IMG/VR virus record: IMGVR_UViG_3300003543_000037
Span: 1 to 36,435 of that record
Source of the DNA: a virus
Direction: 5' to 3' (one strand)
Length of the DNA stretch: 36,435 nt
Part shown: in pieces, positions 1 to 5,569 of the stretch
How positions within the stretch are numbered: position 1 is the stretch's first letter
Layout: each line of letters starts with the position of its first letter
Program-made: the position numbers and the translations under genes
The notes under the pieces: generated by a model
Seen by the model: the letters and a program-made list of their open reading frames with translations, nothing else
Told to the model about the DNA's origin: nothing
The model's database searches: none

Positions 1-341
1 AAATTGCTTTCTACCCACTTACCATTAGCGTTTTTTTCTTTGCCATGCTCAATGTTATGGCGTTGCTGGCAATGAGGGCAGTCAATACTTTCCCCTAAAT
101 CGTCGTTGTTTTCAAGTTCATTGCTTCCTATTGCAAGCATTGGAGGCAGGCTCGCTTCGCATTCGGTCATCATCCCTTGTATAGTTTCAATCTCTGCTCT
201 TGCTTTATGCAGGGCATCACTATTGTTTCCTTCGAGAATAATGCTCTTAGCGGCGATTCTGTCCTGTAATGCGAAGCCAAGTAAGCTATAAATAAAATCT
301 TCTTTTGATTGATAGTGGTCTGGATATGTTTTCATTTTCAT
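1..341 (-). CDS. Hypothetical protein with CxxC zinc-knuckle-like motif (3' end cut by window edge)
   Basis: The frame is open from an ATG at 341 to the left edge, giving 113 codons with no stop, so the C-terminus is missing. The start is preceded by AGGAA five bases upstream of ATG. The first 60 residues look helical and acidic. Around residues 93-98 there is a DCPHCQQRH segment, a single CxxC followed by histidines, as in small zinc-binding phage proteins; a second CxxC could lie beyond the edge. It is the last visible gene of the leftward accessory operon. The family is not recognised and no function is assigned. The frame has a proper Shine-Dalgarno site and no competing gene opposite. 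Confidence 0.7.
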   Translation of the reverse strand, partial: MKMKTYPDHYQSKEDFIYSLLGFALQDRIAAKSIILEGNNSDALHKARAEIETIQGMMTECEASLPPMLAIGSNELENNDDLGESIDCPHCQQRHNIEHGKEKNANGKWVESN

Positions 342-451
342 TTTATGTTCCTGTGTTGCGGTTATGGCCGCCTGCTGTCTGTTTTGGTATGTGTGTCGCT
401 CTATATACGCAAAAACGGCAGGAAGCGGCTAAAAAACGGGTATTCAGCCGG

Positions 452-1597
452 TTACAGCACTTCACCAAGGCGTATTGCCGCCTGCCTTGCTATTTCACGG
501 AAGCACCAATCTTGAATCTCAGGCGTGTAGTCGTTTAGTCCGTGCTTAATGTGCGTGTATTCTTCAAGCAGGCAAGATACAGTTTCCATCAGGCCTTTAT
601 TTAGCACTTCACGCGCCAGCCATATTTCCTTTGATTCTGGAAATGCAAGTCCAAGCAGATTGTCGCCAAGATTTTCTGATACGCTTATTTTATATTCGAT
701 GTCGTATCCGGCATCCCGAAGAAAATTCACCGCTTTGTTCAGCGTTAATTTTTGGTTTTCTTCGAGCGATGCTTCTACCATTTTCTTTTTGATGCGGTTC
801 GTTTTATATACATCGTTCAGCACAAAGCGATTCGTCCATTTTCCGCTAATTGAATTTTCTATGCAGGCATCAATTAGTTCTTTTGAATATTCGTTTTTGC
901 ACATATCAAATTGAATGTGTTCCTCGAAGTATCCTTTGCACTGGCGCACAATAAAATTCACCATACTTGTCGATGTTGCCTTCGCCCATGCAGATGATAT
1001 TGCTTGGTACATTTCAAAATTGTATTTGATGGTTCTATCTTCGGTCAGGTCTGAAATTTTAATGTTGTACGTGTATCGAGATTCTTGCTGGCAGTCCATC
1101 GCTCGGATTCCTCGGAAGTAAACATACTTGCTCGGGGCATCATATATATCGCAATATTTATCGGATACGAGAAGCGGTGCGTTTGGCAGAAATACATCAT
1201 TGTGATTAATGTCGTTTAAATCCGCATATACTCGAGTGTTGCCTTTGAAGTCTTTGCCGCCGCCTTCATCAATCGCATTAGAGCAAAGTTCGCGATACGC
1301 TTGCCATAATTCCCATCCATTTCCAAGTTCGGTCGTGAATGGCAATGCTTCGCCATTGCAAAATACCTGTTGAAATTCCTTCCCTCTAAAGCTGGTCGCT
1401 TCAGTTGAAAAGATGTATTTATCGCTTCCTGATTTTATTTTTACCGTTCGATCATTTCGCAGGCATACGGCTATCGCATATTTGAGTCCAGTACCGAATC
1501 TTCCGATTGGGTCGGTTGTTGTTTTTGCGTGAATACCAAATGTTTTAAAAGATAGAGGGTCGAGTTCTCCGTCATTTCCGAAAAGTGTCATGTTCAT
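452..1597 (-). CDS. GHKL/Hsp90-MORC-like ATP-binding protein with apparently permuted motif order
   Basis: 381 residues. The start at 1597 follows AGGAACAAAAC. Residues 9-38 run D-G...FG...K...PIGRFGTGLKYA, which matches the G1-lid-G2 region of Hsp90 and MORC ATPases (compare GQFGVGF and GQYGNGLKSG). Residues 101-110, YRELCSNAID, match the N box with the exact spacing E103, N107, D110. In ordinary GHKL proteins the N box precedes the G motifs; here it follows them, so the fold looks circularly permuted. Near the C-terminus, LLEEYTHIKHG (E345-H349) resembles a zinc-peptidase HExxH helix but lacks the first His. Similar uncharacterised ATP-binding proteins are, to my recollection, found in other phages. 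The cellular role is unknown. The call as an ATP-binding fold is inferred from motifs only. Confidence 0.75.
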   Translation of the reverse strand: MNMTLFGNDGELDPLSFKTFGIHAKTTTDPIGRFGTGLKYAIAVCLRNDRTVKIKSGSDKYIFSTEATSFRGKEFQQVFCNGEALPFTTELGNGWELWQAYRELCSNAIDEGGGKDFKGNTRVYADLNDINHNDVFLPNAPLLVSDKYCDIYDAPSKYVYFRGIRAMDCQQESRYTYNIKISDLTEDRTIKYNFEMYQAISSAWAKATSTSMVNFIVRQCKGYFEEHIQFDMCKNEYSKELIDACIENSISGKWTNRFVLNDVYKTNRIKKKMVEASLEENQKLTLNKAVNFLRDAGYDIEYKISVSENLGDNLLGLAFPESKEIWLAREVLNKGLMETVSCLLEEYTHIKHGLNDYTPEIQDWCFREIARQAAIRLGEVL

Positions 1598-1614
1598 GTT
1601 TTGTTCCTATGGTT

Positions 1615-1644
1615 GCGCCGCCCGAAGGCGGCATTGGTTGGTTA
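1615..1644 (-). promoter_or_regulatory. Intercistronic (TA)ACCAACC-hairpin leader element, copy 1
   Basis: Read leftward, the stop codon of the upstream gene is followed by CCAACCAAT and then a perfect hairpin GCCGCC-TTCG-GGCGGC (1617-1632), followed by the AGGAA ribosome site of the ATPase-like gene. The UUCG tetraloop closed by C-G is an ultrastable RNA loop. It is the same hairpin as at 11387-11402 on the other arm. Confidence 0.7.
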
Positions 1645-1971
1645 TCCGTAGTGTCCGGCATCTGCCGCCGCATTTTCAGCATATATTCTATTGCTCATGT
1701 CCTCGGCTGTAAGGTCGGAGTGTTCGTTGTGCTTCGCCGCGTATTGATGGCGCTTTACAATTTCGCAGGCTTGCCAGCCGCATTCCCCTTCGGTCACAAT
1801 GTATTGCGAGCCGTATTGATGCTTTACTGTGATTGCTTCAGGGTAGTATCGCTCTCCGTCAATGTCGCCGTCCTGATATCCTTCGTGTATCTCTATTACT
1901 TCGCCTGAAAAATATCGGCTGGCGTCATAGTCGTAATATTTTACTGTGTCGCCTAATTTGTAGTTGCTCAT
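1642..1971 (-). CDS. Hypothetical small phage protein
   Basis: 109 residues from the ATG at 1971, chosen over an upstream in-frame start because GCAGGA lies eight bases before it and the hairpin leader lies further upstream. The N-terminal half (SNYKLGDTVKYYDYDASRYFSGEVIEIHEGY) is rich in beta-strand and aromatic residues, like a small SH3-type barrel beginning 'LGDTVKYYD'. The C-terminal third (EHSDLTAEDMSNRIYAENAAADAG) is polar and helical. The family is not recognised. It sits between two other small genes in the leftward accessory operon and probably belongs to the early host-takeover set, by position only. Confidence 0.6.
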   Translation of the reverse strand: MSNYKLGDTVKYYDYDASRYFSGEVIEIHEGYQDGDIDGERYYPEAITVKHQYGSQYIVTEGECGWQACEIVKRHQYAAKHNEHSDLTAEDMSNRIYAENAAADAGHYG

Positions 1972-1983
1972 TTTAAAAGTCCT

Positions 1984-2020
1984 GCCGCCATTGCTGGCGG
2001 CTGTTGTGGTGGTTGGTTTA
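1984..2020 (-). promoter_or_regulatory. Intercistronic ACCAACC-hairpin leader element, copy 2
   Basis: Read leftward: stop codon, AACCAACCACC, then hairpin GCCGCC-AGCAAT-GGCGGC (1984-2001), then AGGAC and the ATG at 1971. The stem is the same as in copy 1 but the loop is different. Confidence 0.65.
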
Positions 2021-2236
2021 GTTGATGCATGCAAAGTGAAAATGTATTCCCATTTGCATGGCGTAGTTCCCGATGAAGATCGGGCGGAAGCGTCCATCTT
2101 CAGTTGCTTGGATGATGTAGCGCAGGCTTTCATCTTCCGCGTAATGTTTTATTTCGCCAAGTTTGCGATTTACTGCTCGCTCTGCATTTGCGTATGTGGC
2201 GTAAGATGCCGCGTTTGGTATTTTTACGTTTTTCAT
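2018..2236 (-). CDS. Hypothetical small phage protein
   Basis: 72 residues from the ATG at 2236 (MKNVKIPNAASYATYANAER). It is the first gene after the conserved promoter at 2276-2304 and its leader carries the CCAACCAACC motif. Residues 9-50 are predicted helical (YATYANAERAVNRKLGEIKHYAEDESLRYII) and the tail is hydrophobic. No known domain is recognised. GGACTC upstream is a modest ribosome site. The protein's length, the promoter and the leader support a real gene; function is unknown. Confidence 0.6.
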   Translation of the reverse strand: MKNVKIPNAASYATYANAERAVNRKLGEIKHYAEDESLRYIIQATEDGRFRPIFIGNYAMQMGIHFHFACIN

Positions 2237-2275
2237 GGTCGAGTCCGGTTGGTTGGTTGGCTTCAATGTGCAGTA

Positions 2276-2304
2276 ACTTTAAGGCATAGTGCTTTGCCTT
2301 GCAA
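2276..2304 (-). promoter_or_regulatory. Promoter of the conserved TTGCAA-N17-TAAAGT family
   Basis: The -35 box TTGCAA is at 2299-2304 and the -10 box TAAAGT at 2276-2281, separated by exactly 17 bp. The downstream leader runs to CCAACCAACC 14 nt after the -10 box. It drives the leftward gene starting at 2236. Confidence 0.75.
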
Positions 2305-2326
2305 GCTGTTTCTATAACTATTATGC
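2298..2326. repeat. 29-bp perfect repeat, copy A
   Basis: These 29 bp are identical to 3961-3989. They contain the TTGCAA -35 box and, upstream of it, the imperfect palindrome ATAATAGTTAT (ATAA-N3-TTAT) and TAGAAACAGC. A closely related version lies at about 10597-10619. The position directly upstream of -35 suits an activator site, repressor operator or UP element. Confidence 0.8.
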
Positions 2327-2362
2327 AAAAAAATGCCTCCGCTGTATTTCTACAGGGGAGGC
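2327..2362 (-). terminator. Intrinsic terminator, leftward
   Basis: Read leftward: outer stem GCCTCC/GGAGGC, one C-C mismatch, inner stem CTGTA/TACAG closed by a GAAA tetraloop (2335-2362), followed by seven T. It ends transcription from the operon above and separates it from the promoter at 2276-2304. Confidence 0.85.
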
Positions 2363-2456
2363 GGGAGGCTCAAGTAACCAGCTCTTTGCCGAGAGGGTCT
2401 TTCACCCTCCAACCATCACCGGCGGAACATACCATGAAGGAAGGAAACCGGCGATT
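2327..2456 (-). ncRNA. Candidate small RNA or structured 3' trailer
   Basis: No convincing gene occupies 2363-2469. Read leftward there is a TATAAT box at 2463-2468 with no clear -35 box, then about 130 nt with a hairpin GAGGGT-GAAAG-ACCCTC (about 2395-2412), ending in the terminator at 2327-2362. It may be a short independent RNA or simply the 3' end of the upstream operon. No known RNA family was recognised. Confidence 0.25.
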
Positions 2457-2469
2457 TCGCGATTATACA

Positions 2470-2799
2470 CTAATGAAGATGATGTGCAGGCCGAAATAAC
2501 CATTCATCGAGATTGCTCCAATCTTTTTCTGTTGCGTGTACCTTCTTTTTTGGAGGCGGCGGAAGTTTCCTGTTTATTCGGTACTTCTTGCCGGTATAGA
2601 AATATCCGGTTTTTTCTTTACTGCCAGCAAGCGGCTCTATTTGTTTTATTTCAATGAGTCCGCTTAGTTTTAATGAGTATATTCGCCCATATAAACAGGT
2701 CTGTTCTATTTTGAATATTGTTCGTAGTTCTGAAGGTCGGTTGTTACCAGCCCGAACAGCGGTTAATAATTCATCCATCATTGCTGATATGCTTTCCAT
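2470..2799 (-). CDS. Small winged-helix-like regulator (putative)
   Basis: 109 residues from the ATG at 2799, which follows an excellent AAGGAG site six bases upstream. Residues 1-50 (MMDELLTAVRAGNNRPSELR..., then YGRIYSLKLSGLIEIKQ) look like a winged helix: helix, turn, recognition helix, then 'LSGLIEI' leading into a wing. The middle has GYFYTGKKYRI and a PPPPKKK linker, followed by an acidic and aromatic tail. The fold suggests DNA binding; target unknown. It lies ten bases after the 49-residue gene upstream in the same operon and is the last gene before the terminator at 2327-2362. Confidence 0.65.
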   Translation of the reverse strand: MESISAMMDELLTAVRAGNNRPSELRTIFKIEQTCLYGRIYSLKLSGLIEIKQIEPLAGSKEKTGYFYTGKKYRINRKLPPPPKKKVHATEKDWSNLDEWLFRPAHHLH

Positions 2800-2809
2800 T
2801 TTATGCTCC

Positions 2810-2959
2810 TTAGCTGTCCAGCCATTCTTCAAATGTTTTAAGCGGGAGGCCGGTTCGAGTGATATCTCCGCCATGTCCATCATCGGCAAATGTGAGATAT
2901 ATTTCATATTCATCGCGCAGGATTCGTTTGTAATCATATTCGTTTTCGGTGCGTTCCAT
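2810..2959 (-). CDS. Small hypothetical protein, 49 aa
   Basis: The frame runs from an ATG at 2959 to TAA at 2810-2812 and encodes MERTENEYDYKRILRDEY..., ending KTFEEWLDS. It is strongly acidic. Its ATG overlaps the stop codon of the upstream gene (TAATG), typical of translational coupling, with GAGGA a few bases before. The next gene begins ten bases later behind its own AAGGAG. The short length explains why gene callers may miss it. Function is unknown; the context, coupling and lack of a competing frame make it likely real. Confidence 0.65.
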   Translation of the reverse strand: MERTENEYDYKRILRDEYEIYLTFADDGHGGDITRTGLPLKTFEEWLDS

Positions 2960-3300
2960 TAATCCATCCTCGTAATAAATGTTTCGCCAGTATCAGGCCT
3001 CGTCACTGCAACGATAGCATGATCATATTGAAACATTACCTCGCCTCCGCGATGAAGCCGAATAAGCGGATATAGCGGCGGGTCTTCTGGATACAGGTAT
3101 GTTCCATTGTTTAATATTGTAGCGCCGGTCATTTCATGTATCCCAAAACTATATTTCTCTCGGAAAATGTCCATTATTTTTTTATCATGGTCACCGTTCA
3201 CAATCCAATAAGGGATTATTCCGCAAGCCTCGATGATGCTCTTTTCAGATGTTTGAGAAAACTTCCCAAGAGGGTCGATAGTGATTGTAGAGTGTGTCAT
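2959..3300 (-). CDS. Hypothetical phage protein
   Basis: 113 residues starting at 3300 behind AGGAAGCACTA. The sequence has no signal peptide or membrane segment. The middle contains YWIVNGDHDKKIMDIFREKY and the C-terminus FQYDHAIVAVTRPDTGETFI, which suggests a small alpha/beta protein. No family is recognised. It is preceded by a hairpin leader element (3318-3345) and translationally coupled to the 49-residue gene downstream. Confidence 0.6.
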   Translation of the reverse strand: MTHSTITIDPLGKFSQTSEKSIIEACGIIPYWIVNGDHDKKIMDIFREKYSFGIHEMTGATILNNGTYLYPEDPPLYPLIRLHRGGEVMFQYDHAIVAVTRPDTGETFITRMD

Positions 3301-3317
3301 TAGTGCTTCCTGATTAT

Positions 3318-3345
3318 GCCGCCATTGCTGGCGGCGGTTGGTTTA
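3318..3345 (-). promoter_or_regulatory. Intercistronic ACCAACC-hairpin leader element, copy 3
   Basis: Read leftward: TAA stop, ACCAACC, hairpin GCCGCC-AGCAAT-GGCGGC (3318-3335), then AGGAAG and the ATG at 3300. The hairpin is identical to copy 2. Confidence 0.7.
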
Positions 3346-3615
3346 GAGTTGTTCGAGTTCCGATTGATATTCTTCGATAAGCGCTTTTGCTTTAGCAATG
3401 GATGCTTCGTATGCTTCGCGCTCGCTTTTGTAAGCATATCTTGAAAATCCGTCTATTTTGTTCGTCCGTCCGAGGTAGTTATATTCCCCGAAAAATATCT
3501 CAGTACCGGCTGGCGTAAGCTTCGTTCTGGTTACTGTCACCTTTGTAGGTGTAGTAAGCCGAAAATAAAGGTCTTTCTTGAAGTAGATTACATCGCCTTT
3601 TTTTAAGTTTTCCAT
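3343..3615 (-). CDS. Hypothetical small phage protein
   Basis: 90 residues from the ATG at 3615, chosen because GGAG lies just upstream and after the hairpin element. The N-terminus (MENLKKGDVIYFKKDLYFRLTT) is a beta-rich 'KKGDVIYF' module as in small SH3-like proteins, and the C-terminus is a charged amphipathic helix with possible coiled-coil character (EREAYEASIAKAKALIEEY). No known family is recognised. It belongs to the leftward accessory operon. Confidence 0.6.
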   Translation of the reverse strand: MENLKKGDVIYFKKDLYFRLTTPTKVTVTRTKLTPAGTEIFFGEYNYLGRTNKIDGFSRYAYKSEREAYEASIAKAKALIEEYQSELEQL

Positions 3616-3627
3616 TGTGTTGCTCCA

Positions 3628-3656
3628 GCCCCTTTCGGGGCAATGATGGTTGGTTA
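3628..3656 (-). promoter_or_regulatory. Intercistronic ACCAACC-hairpin leader element, copy 4
   Basis: Read leftward: TAACCAACCATCATT then hairpin GCCCC-GAAA-GGGGC (3628-3641), then GGAGC and the ATG at 3615. The stem differs from the other copies while pairing is kept, and the loop is a GNRA tetraloop. Confidence 0.65.
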
Positions 3657-3902
3657 TTCGTCTTCCAGTTCTTCTTCGCGCAGGCAATTAATGGTTTCGG
3701 ATATGGTACACATGGAGCCTCCAAGGTATCCATGCTGATCATCAAGAGCCATTTCGATATGCGCTATCCAGTAAGCTTCGGCGCGTGATTGTTCGCTTGT
3801 TCCTTCTACAATGCTTCGCGCTTCGCTCATAAGGTATGTCATCTGCTCAAGTACGTTTTCAAGGTCTTGTGCTTTTTCGCGGTTGCTGATTGGCTTGCTC
3901 AT
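3654..3902 (-). CDS. Hypothetical small phage protein
   Basis: 82 residues from the ATG at 3902 behind CGGAGCAATACC. The sequence is largely helical and acidic (SNREKAQDLENVLEQMTYLM, then SRAEAYWIAHIEMALDDQH), ending in EEELEDE. It is the first gene downstream of the promoter at 3939-3967. No family is recognised and no enzyme motif is seen. Confidence 0.6.
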   Translation of the reverse strand: MSKPISNREKAQDLENVLEQMTYLMSEARSIVEGTSEQSRAEAYWIAHIEMALDDQHGYLGGSMCTISETINCLREEELEDE

Positions 3903-3938
3903 GGTATTGCTCCGTTTGGTTAGTTTCAATGTTCGCTA

Positions 3939-3967
3939 ACTTTACTGCTCAAACATTCATCTTGCAA
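3939..3967 (-). promoter_or_regulatory. Promoter of the conserved TTGCAA-N17-TAAAGT family
   Basis: TTGCAA at 3962-3967, 17 bp, TAAAGT at 3939-3944. Fourteen bases later the leader has ACTAACC. It lies immediately after the stop of the P-like gene, so it can express the accessory genes without the replication operon. Confidence 0.75.
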
Positions 3968-3989
3968 GCTGTTTCTATAACTATTATGC
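3961..3989. repeat. 29-bp perfect repeat, copy B
   Basis: Identical to 2298-2326. It covers the -35 box and the upstream ATAATAGTTAT palindrome of the promoter at 3939-3967. Confidence 0.8.
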
Positions 3990-3991
3990 GA

Positions 3992-4462
3992 TTAATCGTT
4001 GTTTATGTGTTTTCGGCATTTTTCAATCCATGCGGCGGTGTCTTCTTTTGATGTCGCCAGCAAAGCGAGCCGCTTTATTTCATCAGGCGATGAGTCTTTA
4101 AATTCTTTATGGTACGGCGCGGACGCTTTGCACCACGATGCGAATTCTCCAACAGAAGGCAACCAAGGCGTTGTTTGTTTTCTGGCTGTTTCCAGCCCCT
4201 TTTTTATCTGTTCCGGCGTGGTGATGTTTCGTTCTACCAATGCCTTGTAAAGATTGCGCCTGTATCCGGAATCTGCCTGCTCCGGCGACATTCCTTTTTG
4301 AGCATTTCCCCATGCTGGAAATATCGCCTTGAGTTCGTTTAGCGTCCATCCGACTATTTTCTTTGAAAAATCATCCTTGGCAGAGTTTGTCGATTGGGCT
4401 GTCGAATTCCCAATCTGTCCGGTTTGGGTCGCTGATTGTAGATGCTTGCTGATATGTTTCAT
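3992..4462 (-). CDS. Lambda P-like replication protein (helicase loader)
   Basis: 156 residues. In the lambda P family this protein recruits the host DnaB helicase to the origin bound by the O-like initiator. The recognisable core is FPAWGNAQ (about residues 48-55), NLYKALVERNITTPEQIKKG, then WLPSVGEFASWC (about 99-110), the family's hallmark segment. The first 30 residues are S/T/Q-rich and encoded within the 3' end of the O-like gene, an overlap of 92 bases. The ribosome site is weak (AGAG), so translation may depend on coupling. It directly follows the initiator gene, as in lambdoid phages. Confidence 0.8.
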   Translation of the reverse strand: MKHISKHLQSATQTGQIGNSTAQSTNSAKDDFSKKIVGWTLNELKAIFPAWGNAQKGMSPEQADSGYRRNLYKALVERNITTPEQIKKGLETARKQTTPWLPSVGEFASWCKASAPYHKEFKDSSPDEIKRLALLATSKEDTAAWIEKCRKHINND

Positions 4463-5051
4463 TTTTATATTTCTCTGGAAATATGCCTTGGTACATTAGG
4501 TCAATAGAATGTTCCACGCATTTAATTTGTTGGTTGGTTGGTATTTCTGATAATTTTTTTGCTATCCCGTCTGTTGCGTATTTAGGTAAGCGGCGAACTT
4601 TACGGTACTGCATCCATTTTTCCCATGCCGCGATGTTTAAGTTTGCTGGCGGGATGCCGGATGCAAATAATGGATTGTTCGCCTCTATCTGATGGTTAAA
4701 AGAAACTGATGGTTCTATAGCCCGTTTTTGGGCTTGTTTAACAGACCCGTTTTTGGGTGTCTTTAATTGTACCGCTTTCGGGGCTCTTTTCAAAACTATA
4801 TGGTAGACGGGTATTTGATTCGTTTTTCCTACCTTTCGTCCTGTTAGTTCAAGAAGCCCTATTTCAACCATTGCGGTTAAGTGTGCCTGCACCGTTTTCC
4901 TGTTTAGGCTTGTCTTTCGGCAAAGCGTTTCAATGGATGGGTACGCTTCGCCTTCTTCGTTGCAATAGTCACACATGGCAACTAATACAAATTTTCGAGC
5001 AGATGGTCTTATTTCAGATTTGAACGCCATATTCAGATATTCAATGCTCAT
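4371..5051 (-). CDS. Lambda O-like replication initiator with N-terminal helix-turn-helix
   Basis: 226 residues. The N-terminal 90 residues form a winged helix of the phage initiator/replisome organiser type: ARKFVLVAMCDYCNEEGEAY, then PSIETLCRKTSLNRKTVQAH and GLLELTG. Such domains bind iterons at the phage origin. The middle is basic and low in complexity and contains the three DNA iterons. The C-terminal 125-195 region (AAWEKWMQYRKVRRLPKYA, then IDLMYQGIFPEKYK) resembles the partner-binding half of O-like proteins. Its ATG overlaps the TGA of the regulator upstream (ATGA), and its end overlaps the P-like gene. Confidence 0.8.
   Translation of the reverse strand: MSIEYLNMAFKSEIRPSARKFVLVAMCDYCNEEGEAYPSIETLCRKTSLNRKTVQAHLTAMVEIGLLELTGRKVGKTNQIPVYHIVLKRAPKAVQLKTPKNGSVKQAQKRAIEPSVSFNHQIEANNPLFASGIPPANLNIAAWEKWMQYRKVRRLPKYATDGIAKKLSEIPTNQQIKCVEHSIDLMYQGIFPEKYKNETYQQASTISDPNRTDWEFDSPIDKLCQG
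4721..4795. repeat. Three 25-bp iterons, candidate replication origin
   Basis: Units start at 4721, 4746 and 4771. Units 1 and 2 begin with the same 12 bases, CCCGTTTTTGGG, then diverge but share CTTTA/GTTTA further on; unit 3 is degenerate, ACCGCTTTCGGGG. The period of 25 is not a multiple of three, so the repeat is selected at DNA level and not as protein. CCC...GGG gives each unit a dyad. Iterons inside the initiator gene are how lambdoid phages build their origin. Confidence 0.65.
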
Positions 5052-5353
5052 GATATACGCCTCTGCACTTTTTCAAAAAGCACACGATCAACGTTTGCGA
5101 TGTGCTGGCGCATTGCGTTCATTCTTGATTGGAGGCTTTTAGTGTGATGTAAAAGTTCATCGGGCGATGCTTTTACGGTTAGCCGGTATCCGTTTTTAAC
5201 GCATCCGATTATTTTTCCTGTTTGCGATGATATCGCTCTTATGGTTACTCCGTGTATCCCTGTCATCTTTGTTATTTGCTTTGCTTTTCTCCATCGTCCG
5301 TCTGCCAGCAAATCAAGAACCAAGCGTTCTTGTGATTCTGTATATCCGCTCAT
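5048..5353 (-). CDS. Small helix-turn-helix regulator heading the replication operon
   Basis: 101 residues from the ATG at 5353, selected because GAGGT lies five bases upstream; a longer frame would run back through the terminator hairpin. The N-terminal part (ERLVLDLLADGRWRKAKQIT, then GIHGVTIRAISSQTGKIIGC) reads as a winged helix with a recognition helix near residues 33-45. The C-terminal 35 residues are helical (SPDELLHHTKSLQSRMNAMR), possibly for dimerisation. Its stop overlaps the O-like ATG. By position it may control the replication operon, but the target is unknown. Confidence 0.65.
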   Translation of the reverse strand: MSGYTESQERLVLDLLADGRWRKAKQITKMTGIHGVTIRAISSQTGKIIGCVKNGYRLTVKASPDELLHHTKSLQSRMNAMRQHIANVDRVLFEKVQRRIS

Positions 5354-5363
5354 GTCATACCTC

Positions 5364-5436
5364 AAAAAAAAGATATGCGATGTTCCCTTAATTGGTAGCA
5401 CCCAAGCAATCAGGGCTGGGAAACATCGCATATCTT
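5364..5436 (-). terminator. Leader terminator/attenuator of the leftward replication operon
   Basis: Read leftward, AAGATATGCGATGTT (5422-5436) pairs perfectly over 15 bp with AACATCGCATATCTT (5370-5384); three more G-C pairs follow after a one-base bulge, enclosing a 30-nt loop. A run of eight T (5364-5371) follows, then the ribosome site of the HTH gene. A 7-nt element TTGGTAG upstream (5451-5457) is complementary to CTACCAA in the loop (5393-5399), which could form a pseudoknot. The structure would stop most leader transcripts unless antitermination occurs. Confidence 0.75.
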
Positions 5437-5471
5437 ACTGCTTAATTGACCTACCAAAGTCATGGGCGGTG

Positions 5472-5500
5472 ACGATAGCATTATGTAGAGCCTAAAGCAA
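5472..5500 (-). promoter_or_regulatory. Leftward promoter candidate for the replication operon
   Basis: TTGCTT at 5495-5500, 17 bp, then TATCGT at 5472-5477 preceded by TGC, an extended -10 arrangement. ATAGTTAT lies directly upstream, as in the TTGCAA promoters. The transcript would begin near 5465 and reach the leader terminator. Confidence 0.45.
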
Positions 5501-5534
5501 TAACTATGTTGCACCGGCGGCGCTCTATATGAAG

Positions 5535-5569
5535 TAGTTATATAAAAACGCTGTTGCATGGTGTATAAT
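5535..5569 (+). promoter_or_regulatory. Rightward promoter candidate for ssb operon
   Basis: A consensus TATAAT at 5564-5569 is preceded by AGTTATA (5536-5542) and TTGCAT (5553-5558), the same upstream words as in the conserved promoter family but with a different spacing to the -10 box. No good -35 box is present at 17 bp, so an activator may be needed. Confidence 0.45.

Noticed and set aside
305-1121. Plus-strand frames opposite the permuted ATPase-like gene
   Set aside because: No ribosome sites, and the minus-strand gene has motifs and a strong start.
452-1597. Zinc protease call from LLEEYTHIKHG
   Set aside because: The first metal-binding His of HExxH is Glu, so catalysis of that kind is not supported.
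2363-2469. Hammerhead-type or riboswitch structure
   Set aside because: The GAAA and TGATG words are present, but the conserved core order and stems are not.
5370-5436. tRNA-like or ribozyme reading of the long hairpin
   Set aside because: No cloverleaf, anticodon arm or CCA-type end; the T run makes a terminator the simpler reading.
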